A stretch of DNA of 28,022 nucleotides, from the NCBI GenBank assembly GCA_016936695.1, contig JAFGXK010000110.1, positions 1-28,022 of the forward strand. The letters run 5' to 3'. This stretch comes from Bacteroidales bacterium (GTDB lineage Bacteria; Bacteroidota; Bacteroidia; Bacteroidales; VadinHA17). A program made the position numbers and the translations under genes. The notes below the pieces were generated by a model. It saw only the letters and a list, made by a program, of their open reading frames with translations. It searched no databases and was not told the origin of the DNA. Shown in pieces: positions 1-7,046 of the stretch; positions within the stretch are counted from its first letter, which is position 1; every line of letters starts with the position of its first letter.

Positions 1-57
1 AAAATGTAACTTCCGGCTGAAAGTCGGGGGGAATTTTACGAGACAGATTATAATTAA

Positions 58-1503
58 TTACAGCCTCCAGAATGATTTTCCCAGCAAAATGAAAACAGTT
101 ACAATCTCAAGTCTTCCTATGATCATGATTAAGCTGAGTGCCATCTTACTGACAGAGGGCAACTCTGAATAATTGCTCATTGGTCCGACCGTTCCCAGGC
201 CGGGTCCGACACCCGCCATACAGGTAGCAACGGAGCTTGCTGAGGTAAGCGGATCTGCTCCGTAGAATGCAATGAAAAGAGTCCCAACCATGAAAATGAA
301 AATGTATAGTAAAATAAATGAGATAATTGAAGTATTGGTCTTTTCATCGATAAGCCTTCCGTTCAACTTGAGTGCGGGGAATGTTCTCGGATGAACCAAA
401 CGGACGAAAACAATCTTAATGTTTTTAAGTACTATCAGGTGTCTGGCCATTTTTATACCTCCGCTGGTTGAACCCGTACTGCCCCCGGAGAACAACAGTA
501 AAAAAATCAGTATCATTCCTGCCTGGGGCCAAAGGATATAGTCATCATTGGCAAAGCCTGTGCAGGTGATTATTGAAATAATCTGGAAATAACCTTCCCT
601 GAAAGCTTCTTCAGGATTCCTTGTCGTATTTACAAGGAGTATTGAAAAAGCCATTGCTCCTGCAAAGATGACTATTGCCAGGTAGAACCAGAATTCCTCG
701 TTATGCTTCACTTTCCTGAAGTTGCTTTTTACCAGGTAGTAATAGATGACCTGACTTGTTCCTGCAAGAAACATAAACAGCATTACTATATACTGGCTGT
801 AAGTCGAGAAGTACCCGAGGCTGCTGTTTTTTGTTGAAAATCCGCCGGTCGCAATGGTCGCAAACGAATGGCATACACTGTCGAACAGATTCATGTCGCC
901 TATTGAAAGGAGAATAATTTCAAGTATTGTCAAACCGGTGTATATCATCATAATCCTGAGCGTGATTCCTTTTGTTTTCGGATGTATTTTCTCTTTCAGC
1001 GACGATTCCAGGCTGAACATCTGGTAACCGTTAACTCTTAACGACGGAAGGATAAGTATCACCAGCAGGATTATTCCAAAGCCTCCGATCCAGTGAGTAA
1101 GGCTTCGCCAGAAAAGAATGGAATAGGGTAGACTCTCAACGTCTGTCAGTATTGAAGCCCCGGTTGTCGTGAATCCCGATGCAGATTCGAAAATTGCATC
1201 GACAAGAGATGGAATCGATTGGCTTATAATATAGGGAAGAGATCCAAATAACGCGAAAATTACCCAGGCAAGGGTAACAGTCAGGAATGAATCTCTTGAT
1301 GTCATGCCTGAAGGATCGGCCTTCTTTGTGAATACCCTGAGCAAAATGGAAACGATGCCTGTTATGATTGCAGAACCATAAAAGGGGATAAGCGGTTCGT
1401 CATAAATAGTGGCAACCGGAATGCAAACCAGGAAAGATATGGCTCCGACAAGAAGAATTGTGCTTAAAACCCTGATAATGAGAACAGGGTGAATTAATTT
1501 CAT
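58..1503 (-). CDS. trkH: TrkH-family potassium uptake channel subunit
   Basis: This is the membrane-embedded, K+-translocating subunit of a Trk/Ktr-type uptake system. The 481-residue length is normal for TrkH. The four pore-loop filter segments are visible: TTTGAS (about residues 112-117), ATGGF (218-222), TCTGF (313-317) and CMAGVGPG (428-435), each with the glycine expected in the filter. The C-terminal IIGRLE segment (about 461-466) is also typical, and hydrophobic helices run throughout. It is the third gene after the KdpD-like/KdpE-like pair, separated by 113 bases, so it may be co-transcribed or have its own promoter; I found no clear TAnnTTTG box in that gap. TrkH normally needs a cytoplasmic TrkA partner. 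None is in the window, but the gene ends 57 bases from the edge, so trkA could lie just outside. The family call is very secure. Confidence 0.95.
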   Translation of the reverse strand: MKLIHPVLIIRVLSTILLVGAISFLVCIPVATIYDEPLIPFYGSAIITGIVSILLRVFTKKADPSGMTSRDSFLTVTLAWVIFALFGSLPYIISQSIPSLVDAIFESASGFTTTGASILTDVESLPYSILFWRSLTHWIGGFGIILLVILILPSLRVNGYQMFSLESSLKEKIHPKTKGITLRIMMIYTGLTILEIILLSIGDMNLFDSVCHSFATIATGGFSTKNSSLGYFSTYSQYIVMLFMFLAGTSQVIYYYLVKSNFRKVKHNEEFWFYLAIVIFAGAMAFSILLVNTTRNPEEAFREGYFQIISIITCTGFANDDYILWPQAGMILIFLLLFSGGSTGSTSGGIKMARHLIVLKNIKIVFVRLVHPRTFPALKLNGRLIDEKTNTSIISFILLYIFIFMVGTLFIAFYGADPLTSASSVATCMAGVGPGLGTVGPMSNYSELPSVSKMALSLIMIIGRLEIVTVFILLGKSFWRL

Positions 1504-1616
1504 CTGAAATTCCCTTCTTTTTACAGCCCCGCAAGTTACCTCCCTGTTTATAAGCGGATCGTAAAAAACACCCCGCCGGGCATAAAGATTTTATAAAGAA
1601 ATAAGGGATTTTTATG

Positions 1617-2300
1617 TTATGCACCGAACCTGTATCCGATACCTGACTCCGTGATCAGCAATGTTGGAATTGACGGATTATCTTCGATTTTTTTTCTTAA
1701 CTGTGCGATGAAAACCCTTAAGTACTGGGTTTGTTCCAGATAGCCGAATCCCCAGATCTCCTTAAGTATATGCTGATGTGTCAGGACCCGGCCCTTATTC
1801 CTGGCAAGCAGAGCCAGTAATGAAAACTCAGTCGTGGTTAGTTTAATAATTGCCCCGTTCTTTCTTACTACATGGCTGACTGTGTCGATGGTTAACGATC
1901 CGGACTCGAGAAGAGGGTTGTCTCCCTTTTCCTTGCTCAGCCTGAGAGCCGCACGCATTCTTGCAACCAGTTCACCGCTTCTGAATGGCTTGGTCAGATA
2001 ATCATTTGCTCCCGAATCAAGGGCCTTTATAATGTCCTCCTCGGCATCCCTTACCGTCAGAATGATAATCGGTTTTGAATACCACTCCCTGAATTTAGCC
2101 AGCAGTTCAAGTCCATCAATATCAGGTAGTCCAAGATCAAGCAATATCATTGAAATATTGTGTGTGGCCGCGGAAACCAGTCCCTCCCTGCCGCTTGCAG
2201 CAAAAAACGTATTAAACCCGTTTGCTGCGAGTGTTATCTCCAGAAGCCTGCGTATCTGCACCTCATCATCAATTATCAGTATGTTTTCAGCCTGATTCAT
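1617..2300 (-). CDS. KdpE-like OmpR-family response regulator
   Basis: This is a two-component response regulator of 227 residues. The receiver domain (about 5-118) has the acidic pair D11/D12, phospho-acceptor D55, T82 and K104. The winged-helix DNA-binding domain (about 128-225) has the usual TTTEFSLLALLARNKGRVLT and YRFG landmarks. The stretch IIILTVRDAEEDIIKALD is characteristic of KdpE. The start codon overlaps the stop of the upstream kinase as ATGA (2297-2300), indicating translational coupling. KdpE normally activates kdpFABC, but here the downstream neighbour is trkH. A role in K+ or osmotic control is inferred from similarity and context, and the target promoter is unknown. Confidence 0.92.
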   Translation of the reverse strand: MNQAENILIIDDEVQIRRLLEITLAANGFNTFFAASGREGLVSAATHNISMILLDLGLPDIDGLELLAKFREWYSKPIIILTVRDAEEDIIKALDSGANDYLTKPFRSGELVARMRAALRLSKEKGDNPLLESGSLTIDTVSHVVRKNGAIIKLTTTEFSLLALLARNKGRVLTHQHILKEIWGFGYLEQTQYLRVFIAQLRKKIEDNPSIPTLLITESGIGYRFGA

Positions 2301-3433
2301 GGTTGGTCATTGTTTATTTCTTCACTGAATGTTTCAGCCGGGATGCTGATTCTGAACATTGCTCCTCCGTCACTTCTGTTTTCAACGGTTATCATCCCTT
2401 TATGAGCTTCAACAAATCCTTTTGCTATCGACAAGCCGAGCCCCGTTCCTCCGGGCTTCGATCCTCCGACTCTGTAAAACTTATTGAAGATTAAAGATAT
2501 TTCATTTTCCGGGAATCCCGGACCTCTGTCTGTAATTTGAAGATTTAAAAGCCCGTCGGTGTAAAAAGCGCTGATCCCGATTTCAGTTGATGGAGGAGCA
2601 TACTGCGATGCATTGTGGACGAGGTTATACAGTACCTGTTCCATCAGTCCGAAATCGATTTTTACCGGAGGCATATCTTCGGATATGTTAACCTGTACTT
2701 TGAACCTGCTGAGTTCTTCTTTCAGATTCTCACATACCTCGTTAACAAGATCATGAACATCATGCCAGTCAGGGCGGGGCTTGATCCGGCCGCCCTCCAG
2801 CCGCGACATGTTCAGCAGGTTTTCAATCAGACGGTTAAGCCTTTCAGATGCTTTCAATATTTCAGTCAGTAATTCAACCCTTATCGCTTCAGAATGCCCG
2901 GATGAAAGCAGGGAATCGGAAGCGCCCATTATTGTGGCCACCGGGATCCTTAATTCATGAGAGATTGAATTGAAAAGAGTTTTGTACAGCTTGTCCGATT
3001 CTTCAAGGAACTGGGCTTTGTTGGCTGCCGCCGATAAATTTTTGTTAAGCTGGTAAAGAGCATTGGTGCGTTCCTCACGATCGCGGGCAAGCCTTTCCTG
3101 CTTCCTGACACGCGTTGTCAAAACACCGTTTATAAGGGCTATGATAAAAAACATTCCAAGCATAAGAATATCCTCTGTCCTTTCTATATGAATCGTATAC
3201 CTCGGGGGAATGAAAAAAACATCCCAGATAAACGCGCTTAGTGATGCTGCAAGCAAAACCGGACCTATCCCCAGAAATGTGGCAAGTATGGAGACCATGA
3301 AAAGAAGGATCAACGATACCGACTGATATCCAAGATATCTTGCAAGAACATAGCAAATTGCCGATGTGGCGGCAATAGCTGCTACGGCCAGGGCGTACTG
3401 GCTGATCCCTGATTTGAAGATGTTCCTTATCAT
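2297..3433 (-). CDS. Shortened KdpD-like membrane sensor histidine kinase
   Basis: This is a sensor kinase of 378 residues, far shorter than full KdpD (about 900). It begins directly at the four-helix DUF4118 membrane module (about residues 12-106), so the N-terminal KdpD domain and the universal-stress-protein domain are absent. A short coiled linker leads to the HisKA domain with phospho-histidine H159 in SISHELRIP. The ATPase domain follows, with the N box around N270/N274, the G1 box DRGPGFP (302-308) and the G2 box GGTGLGLSIAKGF (328-340). All catalytic boxes are intact. It pairs with the KdpE-like regulator through an ATGA overlap. The ligand is unknown; loss of the cytoplasmic sensor domains suggests it responds to membrane state or turgor, or works with a partner. 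Confidence 0.9.
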   Translation of the reverse strand: MIRNIFKSGISQYALAVAAIAATSAICYVLARYLGYQSVSLILLFMVSILATFLGIGPVLLAASLSAFIWDVFFIPPRYTIHIERTEDILMLGMFFIIALINGVLTTRVRKQERLARDREERTNALYQLNKNLSAAANKAQFLEESDKLYKTLFNSISHELRIPVATIMGASDSLLSSGHSEAIRVELLTEILKASERLNRLIENLLNMSRLEGGRIKPRPDWHDVHDLVNEVCENLKEELSRFKVQVNISEDMPPVKIDFGLMEQVLYNLVHNASQYAPPSTEIGISAFYTDGLLNLQITDRGPGFPENEISLIFNKFYRVGGSKPGGTGLGLSIAKGFVEAHKGMITVENRSDGGAMFRISIPAETFSEEINNDQP

Positions 3434-3637
3434 TTCAATGGAAAAATTGTTTCAATATCGGTACTATTCATATGTCTTAACGAATGTAGATCGTAATGCC
3501 GGAATGGCAATATTATTTACAGGAATTTTCAAACCTTTTGACATGTCAGCTTGCTCAGATGATATATATCACTCCTCTTAACAGAAATATTAAAGTGTTG
3601 TTGTTTGTCTATAGAGAGTAAAATAATTCAAAAAGCC

Positions 3638-4306
3638 ATGAGAAAAAACTATTTATTGTTTATCATTGTTGCTTCAGTTATGGTAATGATATCCCTTTCT
3701 GCCTTATCCCAGGTTCCCAAGAGTAACCCGGCCCTTGATGAAAAGGTTCAGAAATTCCTCGACTCCCGGTCCCGGCAATGGCGCGATATGAACGTGCCTG
3801 AGATTGACGGCAAGCTGCTCCACGATATCATTGTAAAAAACAACTATAAAAGCGCACTTGAAATCGGAACTTCAACCGGACATTCAGGTATATGGATTGC
3901 CTGGGCTCTAAGCAAAACCGGAGGCAAACTGATAACCATCGATATCGACGAAGGCCGTCATAAAGAAGCACTGCAAAACTTTAAGGAAGCCGGACTTTCA
4001 GATTACATCGATGCCCGCCTGGCCGATGCCCACGTTCTGGTAAAACAGCTAAAAGGACCGTTCGATTTCGTCTTCAGCGATGCCGACAAGGACTGGTACA
4101 AGAACTATTTTATCGATGTGGATCCGAAGCTTAAGGTCGGAGGCTGCTTCACCGCACACAATGTTTACGACAGGTCATACGGCTACGGGAGCCGGGGCGG
4201 TCAGGGAGCCTTCCTCGATCACGTGAAGAGCCTTCCAAACTACGAAACAACAGTCAACAGCCAGGGTGGCGGTGTTTCGATTAGCTACAAGAAAGCAGAT
4301 AAGTAA
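3638..4306 (+). CDS. O-methyltransferase-like protein with N-terminal signal/anchor segment
   Basis: The protein is 222 residues from the ATG at 3638. An in-frame TTG at 3605 would only prepend 11 residues to a clean hydrophobic signal, so I prefer the ATG. Residues 1-25 look like a Sec signal or membrane anchor (MRKNYLLF, hydrophobic core, LSALSQ). The body matches class I SAM-dependent O-methyltransferases of the caffeoyl-CoA/catechol type: ALEIGTSTGHSGIWIA is the SAM-binding loop, ITIDID the acidic ribose-binding strand, and FDFVFSDADKDWYKNYF the metal-binding-type segment. SAM is not expected in the periplasm, so an exported methyltransferase is odd. The segment may instead anchor a cytoplasmic domain, or the protein may have another role. 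The gene is divergent from the kinase and the substrate is unknown. Confidence 0.8.
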   Translation: MRKNYLLFIIVASVMVMISLSALSQVPKSNPALDEKVQKFLDSRSRQWRDMNVPEIDGKLLHDIIVKNNYKSALEIGTSTGHSGIWIAWALSKTGGKLITIDIDEGRHKEALQNFKEAGLSDYIDARLADAHVLVKQLKGPFDFVFSDADKDWYKNYFIDVDPKLKVGGCFTAHNVYDRSYGYGSRGGQGAFLDHVKSLPNYETTVNSQGGGVSISYKKADK

Positions 4307-4356
4307 GAAAAAAACATATCGTTTCAGGTAAAAAACTTGTCGAATATCATATGAAA

Positions 4357-4377
4357 ATTTATCGTTATTCGATAAAT
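4357..4377. promoter_or_regulatory. Perfect 8+5+8 palindrome upstream of the GH43 gene
   Basis: Arms ATTTATCG (4357-4364) and CGATAAAT (4370-4377) are exact reverse complements around the spacer TTATT. The site lies about 70-90 bases upstream of the proposed -7 box of the GH43 gene. It could be a dimeric regulator site, or the end hairpin of the preceding methyltransferase transcript. No T-run follows, so I favour a protein-binding site, weakly. Confidence 0.4.
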
Positions 4378-4393
4378 ATTCTGTTATTTTTCC

Positions 4394-4430
4394 ATTGTTC
4401 TGACAGTTTATAATTATTGTTCTGACAGTT
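4394..4430 (+). promoter_or_regulatory. 15-base direct repeat in the GH43 promoter
   Basis: ATTGTTCTGACAGTT occurs exactly at 4394-4408 and again at 4416-4430, start to start 22 bases, about two helical turns. The downstream copy ends 13 bases before the -7 box at 4444, so it covers the place where a -33 element would be, and no TTTG is present there. This geometry fits tandem activator sites compensating for a missing -33 element. The regulator is not in the window as far as I can tell. Confidence 0.6.
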
Positions 4431-4443
4431 ACCGGAGTTTTCC

Positions 4444-4451
4444 TACATTTG
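4444..4451 (+). promoter_or_regulatory. Bacteroidota -7 element of the GH43 gene
   Basis: TACATTTG matches the Bacteroidota consensus TAnnTTTG and lies 25 bases before the ATG at 4477, predicting a transcript start near 4457. No TTTG -33 element is found at the usual 19-21 bases, which suggests activator dependence through the adjacent direct repeats. Confidence 0.5.
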
Positions 4452-4476
4452 ATATGGATAATAATTCAATGATAAA

Positions 4477-5493
4477 ATGAACCGAACCCTCAGCTTTATC
4501 CTTCTCACCGCCTGCATCGGTTTACTTGCAGGTGAAGCTTCAGCCCAGAACAACGTGATCCGCCCGAAGGAGGTTTGGCCCGACACCGACGGCAACCATA
4601 TCCAGGCCCATGGCGGGGGTATAATCCGGATAGGGAAGAAATACTACTGGTACGGCGAACAGAGACGCCAGGGACTCGATCCGGAATACAGGTATGTAAG
4701 CTGCTACTCCTCTAAAGACCTTGTAAACTGGAAGTTCATGGGGGATGCCCTGAAGATGAAGGACCCCGACAGCATAGGCAGGACCTGGGTCCTCGAACGG
4801 CCCAAAGTATTTTACAATGCAAAGACCAGGAAATATGTGATGTACATGCATCTCGACGGACCGAGAGGCGGTGGATCAGGCTATCTCTACGCCCGGGTGG
4901 GAGTTGCAGTAAGCGACAAGCCCACAGGTCCGTTCGAATATATAAGGTCGTTCAGGCCCCTGGGGCATGAAAGCCGCGACATCGGACAGTTCATCGACGA
5001 TGACGGCACAGCCTACCTGATCTTCGAGGACAGACCAAATGGATTTCATATAGCAAGACTTTCAGAGGATTACCTCGACGTTGAAAAAGACATGTGCCTG
5101 CTGAAGGCTCCCATCGAGGGAGGCGCCATTGTACATTACAAGGGACTATATTATGTCCTTGGATCGGCGCTTACCGGATGGTCGCCCAACCCCAACAAGT
5201 ATGCAACAGCCAAAAGCCTCGAGGGACCATGGAGCGAGTTCCGCGACGTCGCCCCGCCTGAAACCAGGACCTACGGTTCACAGTCGACAATGCTGCTGAA
5301 GGTAGCCGGCAGGAAAGACACAACCGTCATTTTCATGGGTGACGTGTGGAAACCAAAAACACAATGGGACTCGAGATATCTGTGGATGCCCGTTGAAATA
5401 GGTGATGGCAGACTCTGGCTTCCGGAACCAAAACCGTGGACAATAAATGTGAAGACCGGCGAACACAAAGTGGTGGGAAAGAACCCCCTTTAG
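4477..5493 (+). CDS. Secreted GH43 glycoside hydrolase, exo-beta-1,3-galactanase type
   Basis: The 338-residue protein has a Sec signal (residues 1-23, ending EASAQ) and a single five-bladed-propeller GH43 domain. The N-terminal DTDGNHIQAHGGGI (36-49) replaces the usual GH43 catalytic-base region, as in subfamilies 24 and 34. ERPKV (107-111) holds E107, the position of the key glutamate in characterised exo-beta-1,3-galactanases; ESRDIGQFIDDDGTAYLIF (165-183) is the subfamily signature; EGGAIVHYKG (214-223) gives a second carboxylate; and GSQSTMLL (267-274) gives a glutamine seen in subfamily 24 enzymes. A galactan-type substrate such as arabinogalactan side chains is inferred from these motifs. 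No SusC/SusD, sulfatase or other hydrolase is nearby, so it is an orphan, not part of a utilization locus. Its last codons and stop lie inside a dispersed palindromic repeat. Confidence 0.85.
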   Translation: MNRTLSFILLTACIGLLAGEASAQNNVIRPKEVWPDTDGNHIQAHGGGIIRIGKKYYWYGEQRRQGLDPEYRYVSCYSSKDLVNWKFMGDALKMKDPDSIGRTWVLERPKVFYNAKTRKYVMYMHLDGPRGGGSGYLYARVGVAVSDKPTGPFEYIRSFRPLGHESRDIGQFIDDDGTAYLIFEDRPNGFHIARLSEDYLDVEKDMCLLKAPIEGGAIVHYKGLYYVLGSALTGWSPNPNKYATAKSLEGPWSEFRDVAPPETRTYGSQSTMLLKVAGRKDTTVIFMGDVWKPKTQWDSRYLWMPVEIGDGRLWLPEPKPWTINVKTGEHKVVGKNPL

Positions 5494-5525
5494 GGGGCAG
5501 GGGATAAAACGGCAGGGGGTAAAAC
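5484..5525. repeat. G/C-run palindrome plus tandem 15-base repeat at the GH43 3' end
   Basis: CCCCCT-TT-AGGGGG (5484-5497) is a perfect palindrome and contains the TAG stop of the GH43 gene. It is followed by GGCAGGGGATAAAAC (5496-5510) and GGCAGGGGGTAAAAC (5511-5525), a tandem pair with one difference. The GGGGGTAAAAC part recurs at 16989-16999. These look like members of a dispersed repeat family, not gene-specific sequence. Confidence 0.7.
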
Positions 5526-5564
5526 AAACAGGTAAGGCGTGAAGGCAAAAAAGAAGAAGGTTCT

Positions 5565-5603
5565 CGCAGATTTCCGCAGAGGCTTACCGCAGATAAACGC
5601 AGA
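5565..5603. repeat. Dispersed CGCAGA-type repeat, four units
   Basis: CGCAGA occurs at 5565, 5575, 5588 and 5598, with start spacings of 10, 13 and 10 bases, separated by T/A-rich spacers. Repeats of this form recur in many Bacteroidota genomes between genes. It sits between the convergent ends of the GH43 gene and the WalJ-type gene. Its function is unknown. Confidence 0.65.
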
Positions 5604-5626
5604 GTTAAGAAATGGATGACGTGTCT

Positions 5627-6427
5627 TTATTCCAGCCATATCATTTCCGACGGACTGTTTCTGTTAAGTATCGTGATTTTCTGATTACCGTTCAGGGAGA
5701 TGCCTCTCTCTGAAAGAGTCCGGTGCAGGGTTTGAAGCACCTTGTCGGGGGTGTTGTTGTTGATGCTCAGGTGAGCAAGGCAAATAACACGGAGGTTGTC
5801 ATTGATGATATCAGCCAGAAACGATGATGCCTGATGATTACTAAGGTGACCGTGATCGGACTTTATCCTTGATTTGAGAAAATATGGATACGGACCCCCG
5901 GCAAGCATTTCTTCATCATAGTTTGATTCAATTACCAGCAGGTTTGCAGATCTGATATATGGTGCCGACGTTTCACAGATGTGTCCCAGGTCGGTGGCTA
6001 TTGTTATGTTCCTGCCTTCGTGCGATATACGATAACCAACAGTCTCGGGGGCATCGTGGCATACAGGAAAAGCCTCAATCTCAAAACCCGCAATGCTGAA
6101 TCCGGTTCCCGCGGTTATCTCCCGGATGCAGTCGGATGTAATCCTTGAGCGGGGCGTAAGTACACTTTTCCAGATCGCAGCTGTGGTGAAAGCCGGAATC
6201 CCGTTTCTCCTTGTCAGAACCTCCAGCCCCTTTATATGATCCGAGTGATTATGGGTTACCAGAATCCCCATGATGGTTTCCATAGGGATTCCCAGACCCC
6301 TGAGAAACTTCCTTATTGATGTGGCTGATATGCCGGCGTCAATAAGTATCCCCTGCGATCCGTTGCCCAGATAATAGCAATTACCGCTCGATCCGCTGCT
6401 CAGACTGCAAAAATTAAGGTTCATCAT
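5627..6427 (-). CDS. WalJ/YycJ-type metallo-beta-lactamase-fold hydrolase
   Basis: The 266-residue protein opens with LNFCSLSSGSSGNCYYL and ILIDAGIS, which match the start of the YycJ/WalJ family. The metal-binding motif HNHSDH is at residues 59-64, followed by further histidine/aspartate sites (FPVCHDAPETVGY; TIATDLGH). It is expected to be a cytoplasmic two-metal hydrolase of nuclease or phosphodiesterase type; in Firmicutes WalJ is linked to cell-wall control and DNA-replication fidelity. A walKR pair is not next to it here, so only the family is assigned. Two adjacent ATGs (6427 and 6424) can serve as start. A TACCTTTG -7 box lies just upstream at 6446-6453 on the same strand. Its stop lies 24 bases from the CGCAGA repeat. 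Confidence 0.88.
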   Translation of the reverse strand: MMNLNFCSLSSGSSGNCYYLGNGSQGILIDAGISATSIRKFLRGLGIPMETIMGILVTHNHSDHIKGLEVLTRRNGIPAFTTAAIWKSVLTPRSRITSDCIREITAGTGFSIAGFEIEAFPVCHDAPETVGYRISHEGRNITIATDLGHICETSAPYIRSANLLVIESNYDEEMLAGGPYPYFLKSRIKSDHGHLSNHQASSFLADIINDNLRVICLAHLSINNNTPDKVLQTLHRTLSERGISLNGNQKITILNRNSPSEMIWLE

Positions 6428-6445
6428 GAATTAATTCGCCGTTGC

Positions 6446-6453
6446 CAAAGGTA
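6446..6453 (-). promoter_or_regulatory. Probable -7 element of the WalJ-type gene
   Basis: On the minus strand this reads TACCTTTG, matching TAnnTTTG, 19 bases before the ATG at 6427. No TTTG is seen at the standard -33 distance, so the call rests on one short motif. Confidence 0.35.
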
Positions 6454-6562
6454 AAAAATATATTATCCCCTGTAAGTGTGTTTCAACAGCCGGCCGCTCA
6501 ATAAAAAAGCAACAATTGCATTTTTATTTCGTTTTTTCATTAATCCTTCATCTTCAGGGGAA

Positions 6563-6570
6563 TATATTTG
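6563..6570 (+). promoter_or_regulatory. Probable -7 element of the small repeat-protein gene
   Basis: TATATTTG matches TAnnTTTG and predicts a start near 6576. This favours the ATG at 6610 over the upstream in-frame ATG codons at 6580 and 6583, which would leave almost no leader. No -33 TTTG is present. Confidence 0.4.
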
Positions 6571-6609
6571 ATCCATTAATTGATGTTAAACTATTTAAAT
6601 ATTAACAAA

Positions 6610-6996
6610 ATGAAAAAAAGGATTTTTTTAATCGCACTGGCACTGGTGGTAAGCGCAGGTGTCTTTGCACAGGAAACAGTACCGGTCCAGAAAAAGACCA
6701 GGAAACAGACAAGAACTGAGGTCAGGGAACAGGTTCAGGATCAGAGCGGCGATCCCATCATGGAGAGAGCGAGAGTCAGGGAACAGGTTCAGGCCGAGGA
6801 CCAGAGCGGTGATCCCATAATGAAGCAGACCAGGAAGCAGGATCATAAAGCTGCTGCAAGCGGTGCCCGCCAGGGCCAGATGGGAAGGCAGCAGTCAGGT
6901 TTAAACAGCCAGGCCGGAAGTAAGGCAAGGATCAATTCCAATGCCGGAGCTAAAAGACCTGCAACAGTGCCGGGCAAAGGCGCCGGACGCAGGTAA
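6610..6996 (+). CDS. Small secreted basic, Gln/Arg-rich repeat protein
   Basis: This is a protein of 128 residues from the ATG at 6610, with a textbook Sec signal (MKKRIFLIALALVVSAGVFAQ). The mature part is low-complexity and strongly basic. It contains two copies of VREQVQ(AE)DQSGDPIM (about residues 38-51 and 56-71), flanked by TRKQ motifs near residues 30-33 and 74-77. The tail is rich in Gly, Ala, Ser and Lys/Arg (GARQGQMGRQQSG...GKGAGRR). The internal repeat is almost identical in DNA (19 identical bases at 6721-6739 and 6775-6793, period 54), so the duplication is recent. No known domain is recognised. It has its own probable promoter and a strong terminator, so it is a single-gene unit. 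A periplasmic, charged and disordered role is only a guess. Confidence 0.75.
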   Translation: MKKRIFLIALALVVSAGVFAQETVPVQKKTRKQTRTEVREQVQDQSGDPIMERARVREQVQAEDQSGDPIMKQTRKQDHKAAASGARQGQMGRQQSGLNSQAGSKARINSNAGAKRPATVPGKGAGRR

Positions 6997-7018
6997 GATT
7001 CTAAATGACCAGAAAAGG

Positions 7019-7046
7019 GGCCGGAGAATGTTTCTCCGGCCTTTTT
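7019..7046 (+). terminator. Rho-independent terminator after the small repeat-protein gene
   Basis: GGCCGGAGAA (7019-7028) and TTCTCCGGCC (7032-7041) form a perfect 10-base stem with a 3-base loop, followed by TTTTT (7042-7046). It begins 23 bases after the stop codon at 6996. The opposite-strand gene ends at 7046, so the hairpin may also stop that transcript; on the minus strand it is followed by CCTTTTCT. Confidence 0.9.

Noticed and set aside
1..57. Possible terminator hairpin CCGGCT-GAA-AGTCGG downstream of trkH
   Set aside because: The stem is only six pairs including a G-T pair, and no T-run follows on the trkH strand; too weak to annotate at the window edge.
4477..5493. A polysaccharide utilization locus around the GH43 gene
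   Set aside because: No SusC/SusD pair, sensor regulator or second carbohydrate enzyme is adjacent; the gene stands alone between unrelated genes.
5565..5603. CRISPR-like array suggested by four repeated CGCAGA units
   Set aside because: Units are only 6 bases with 4-7-base spacers; no spacers of CRISPR length and no cas genes in the window.
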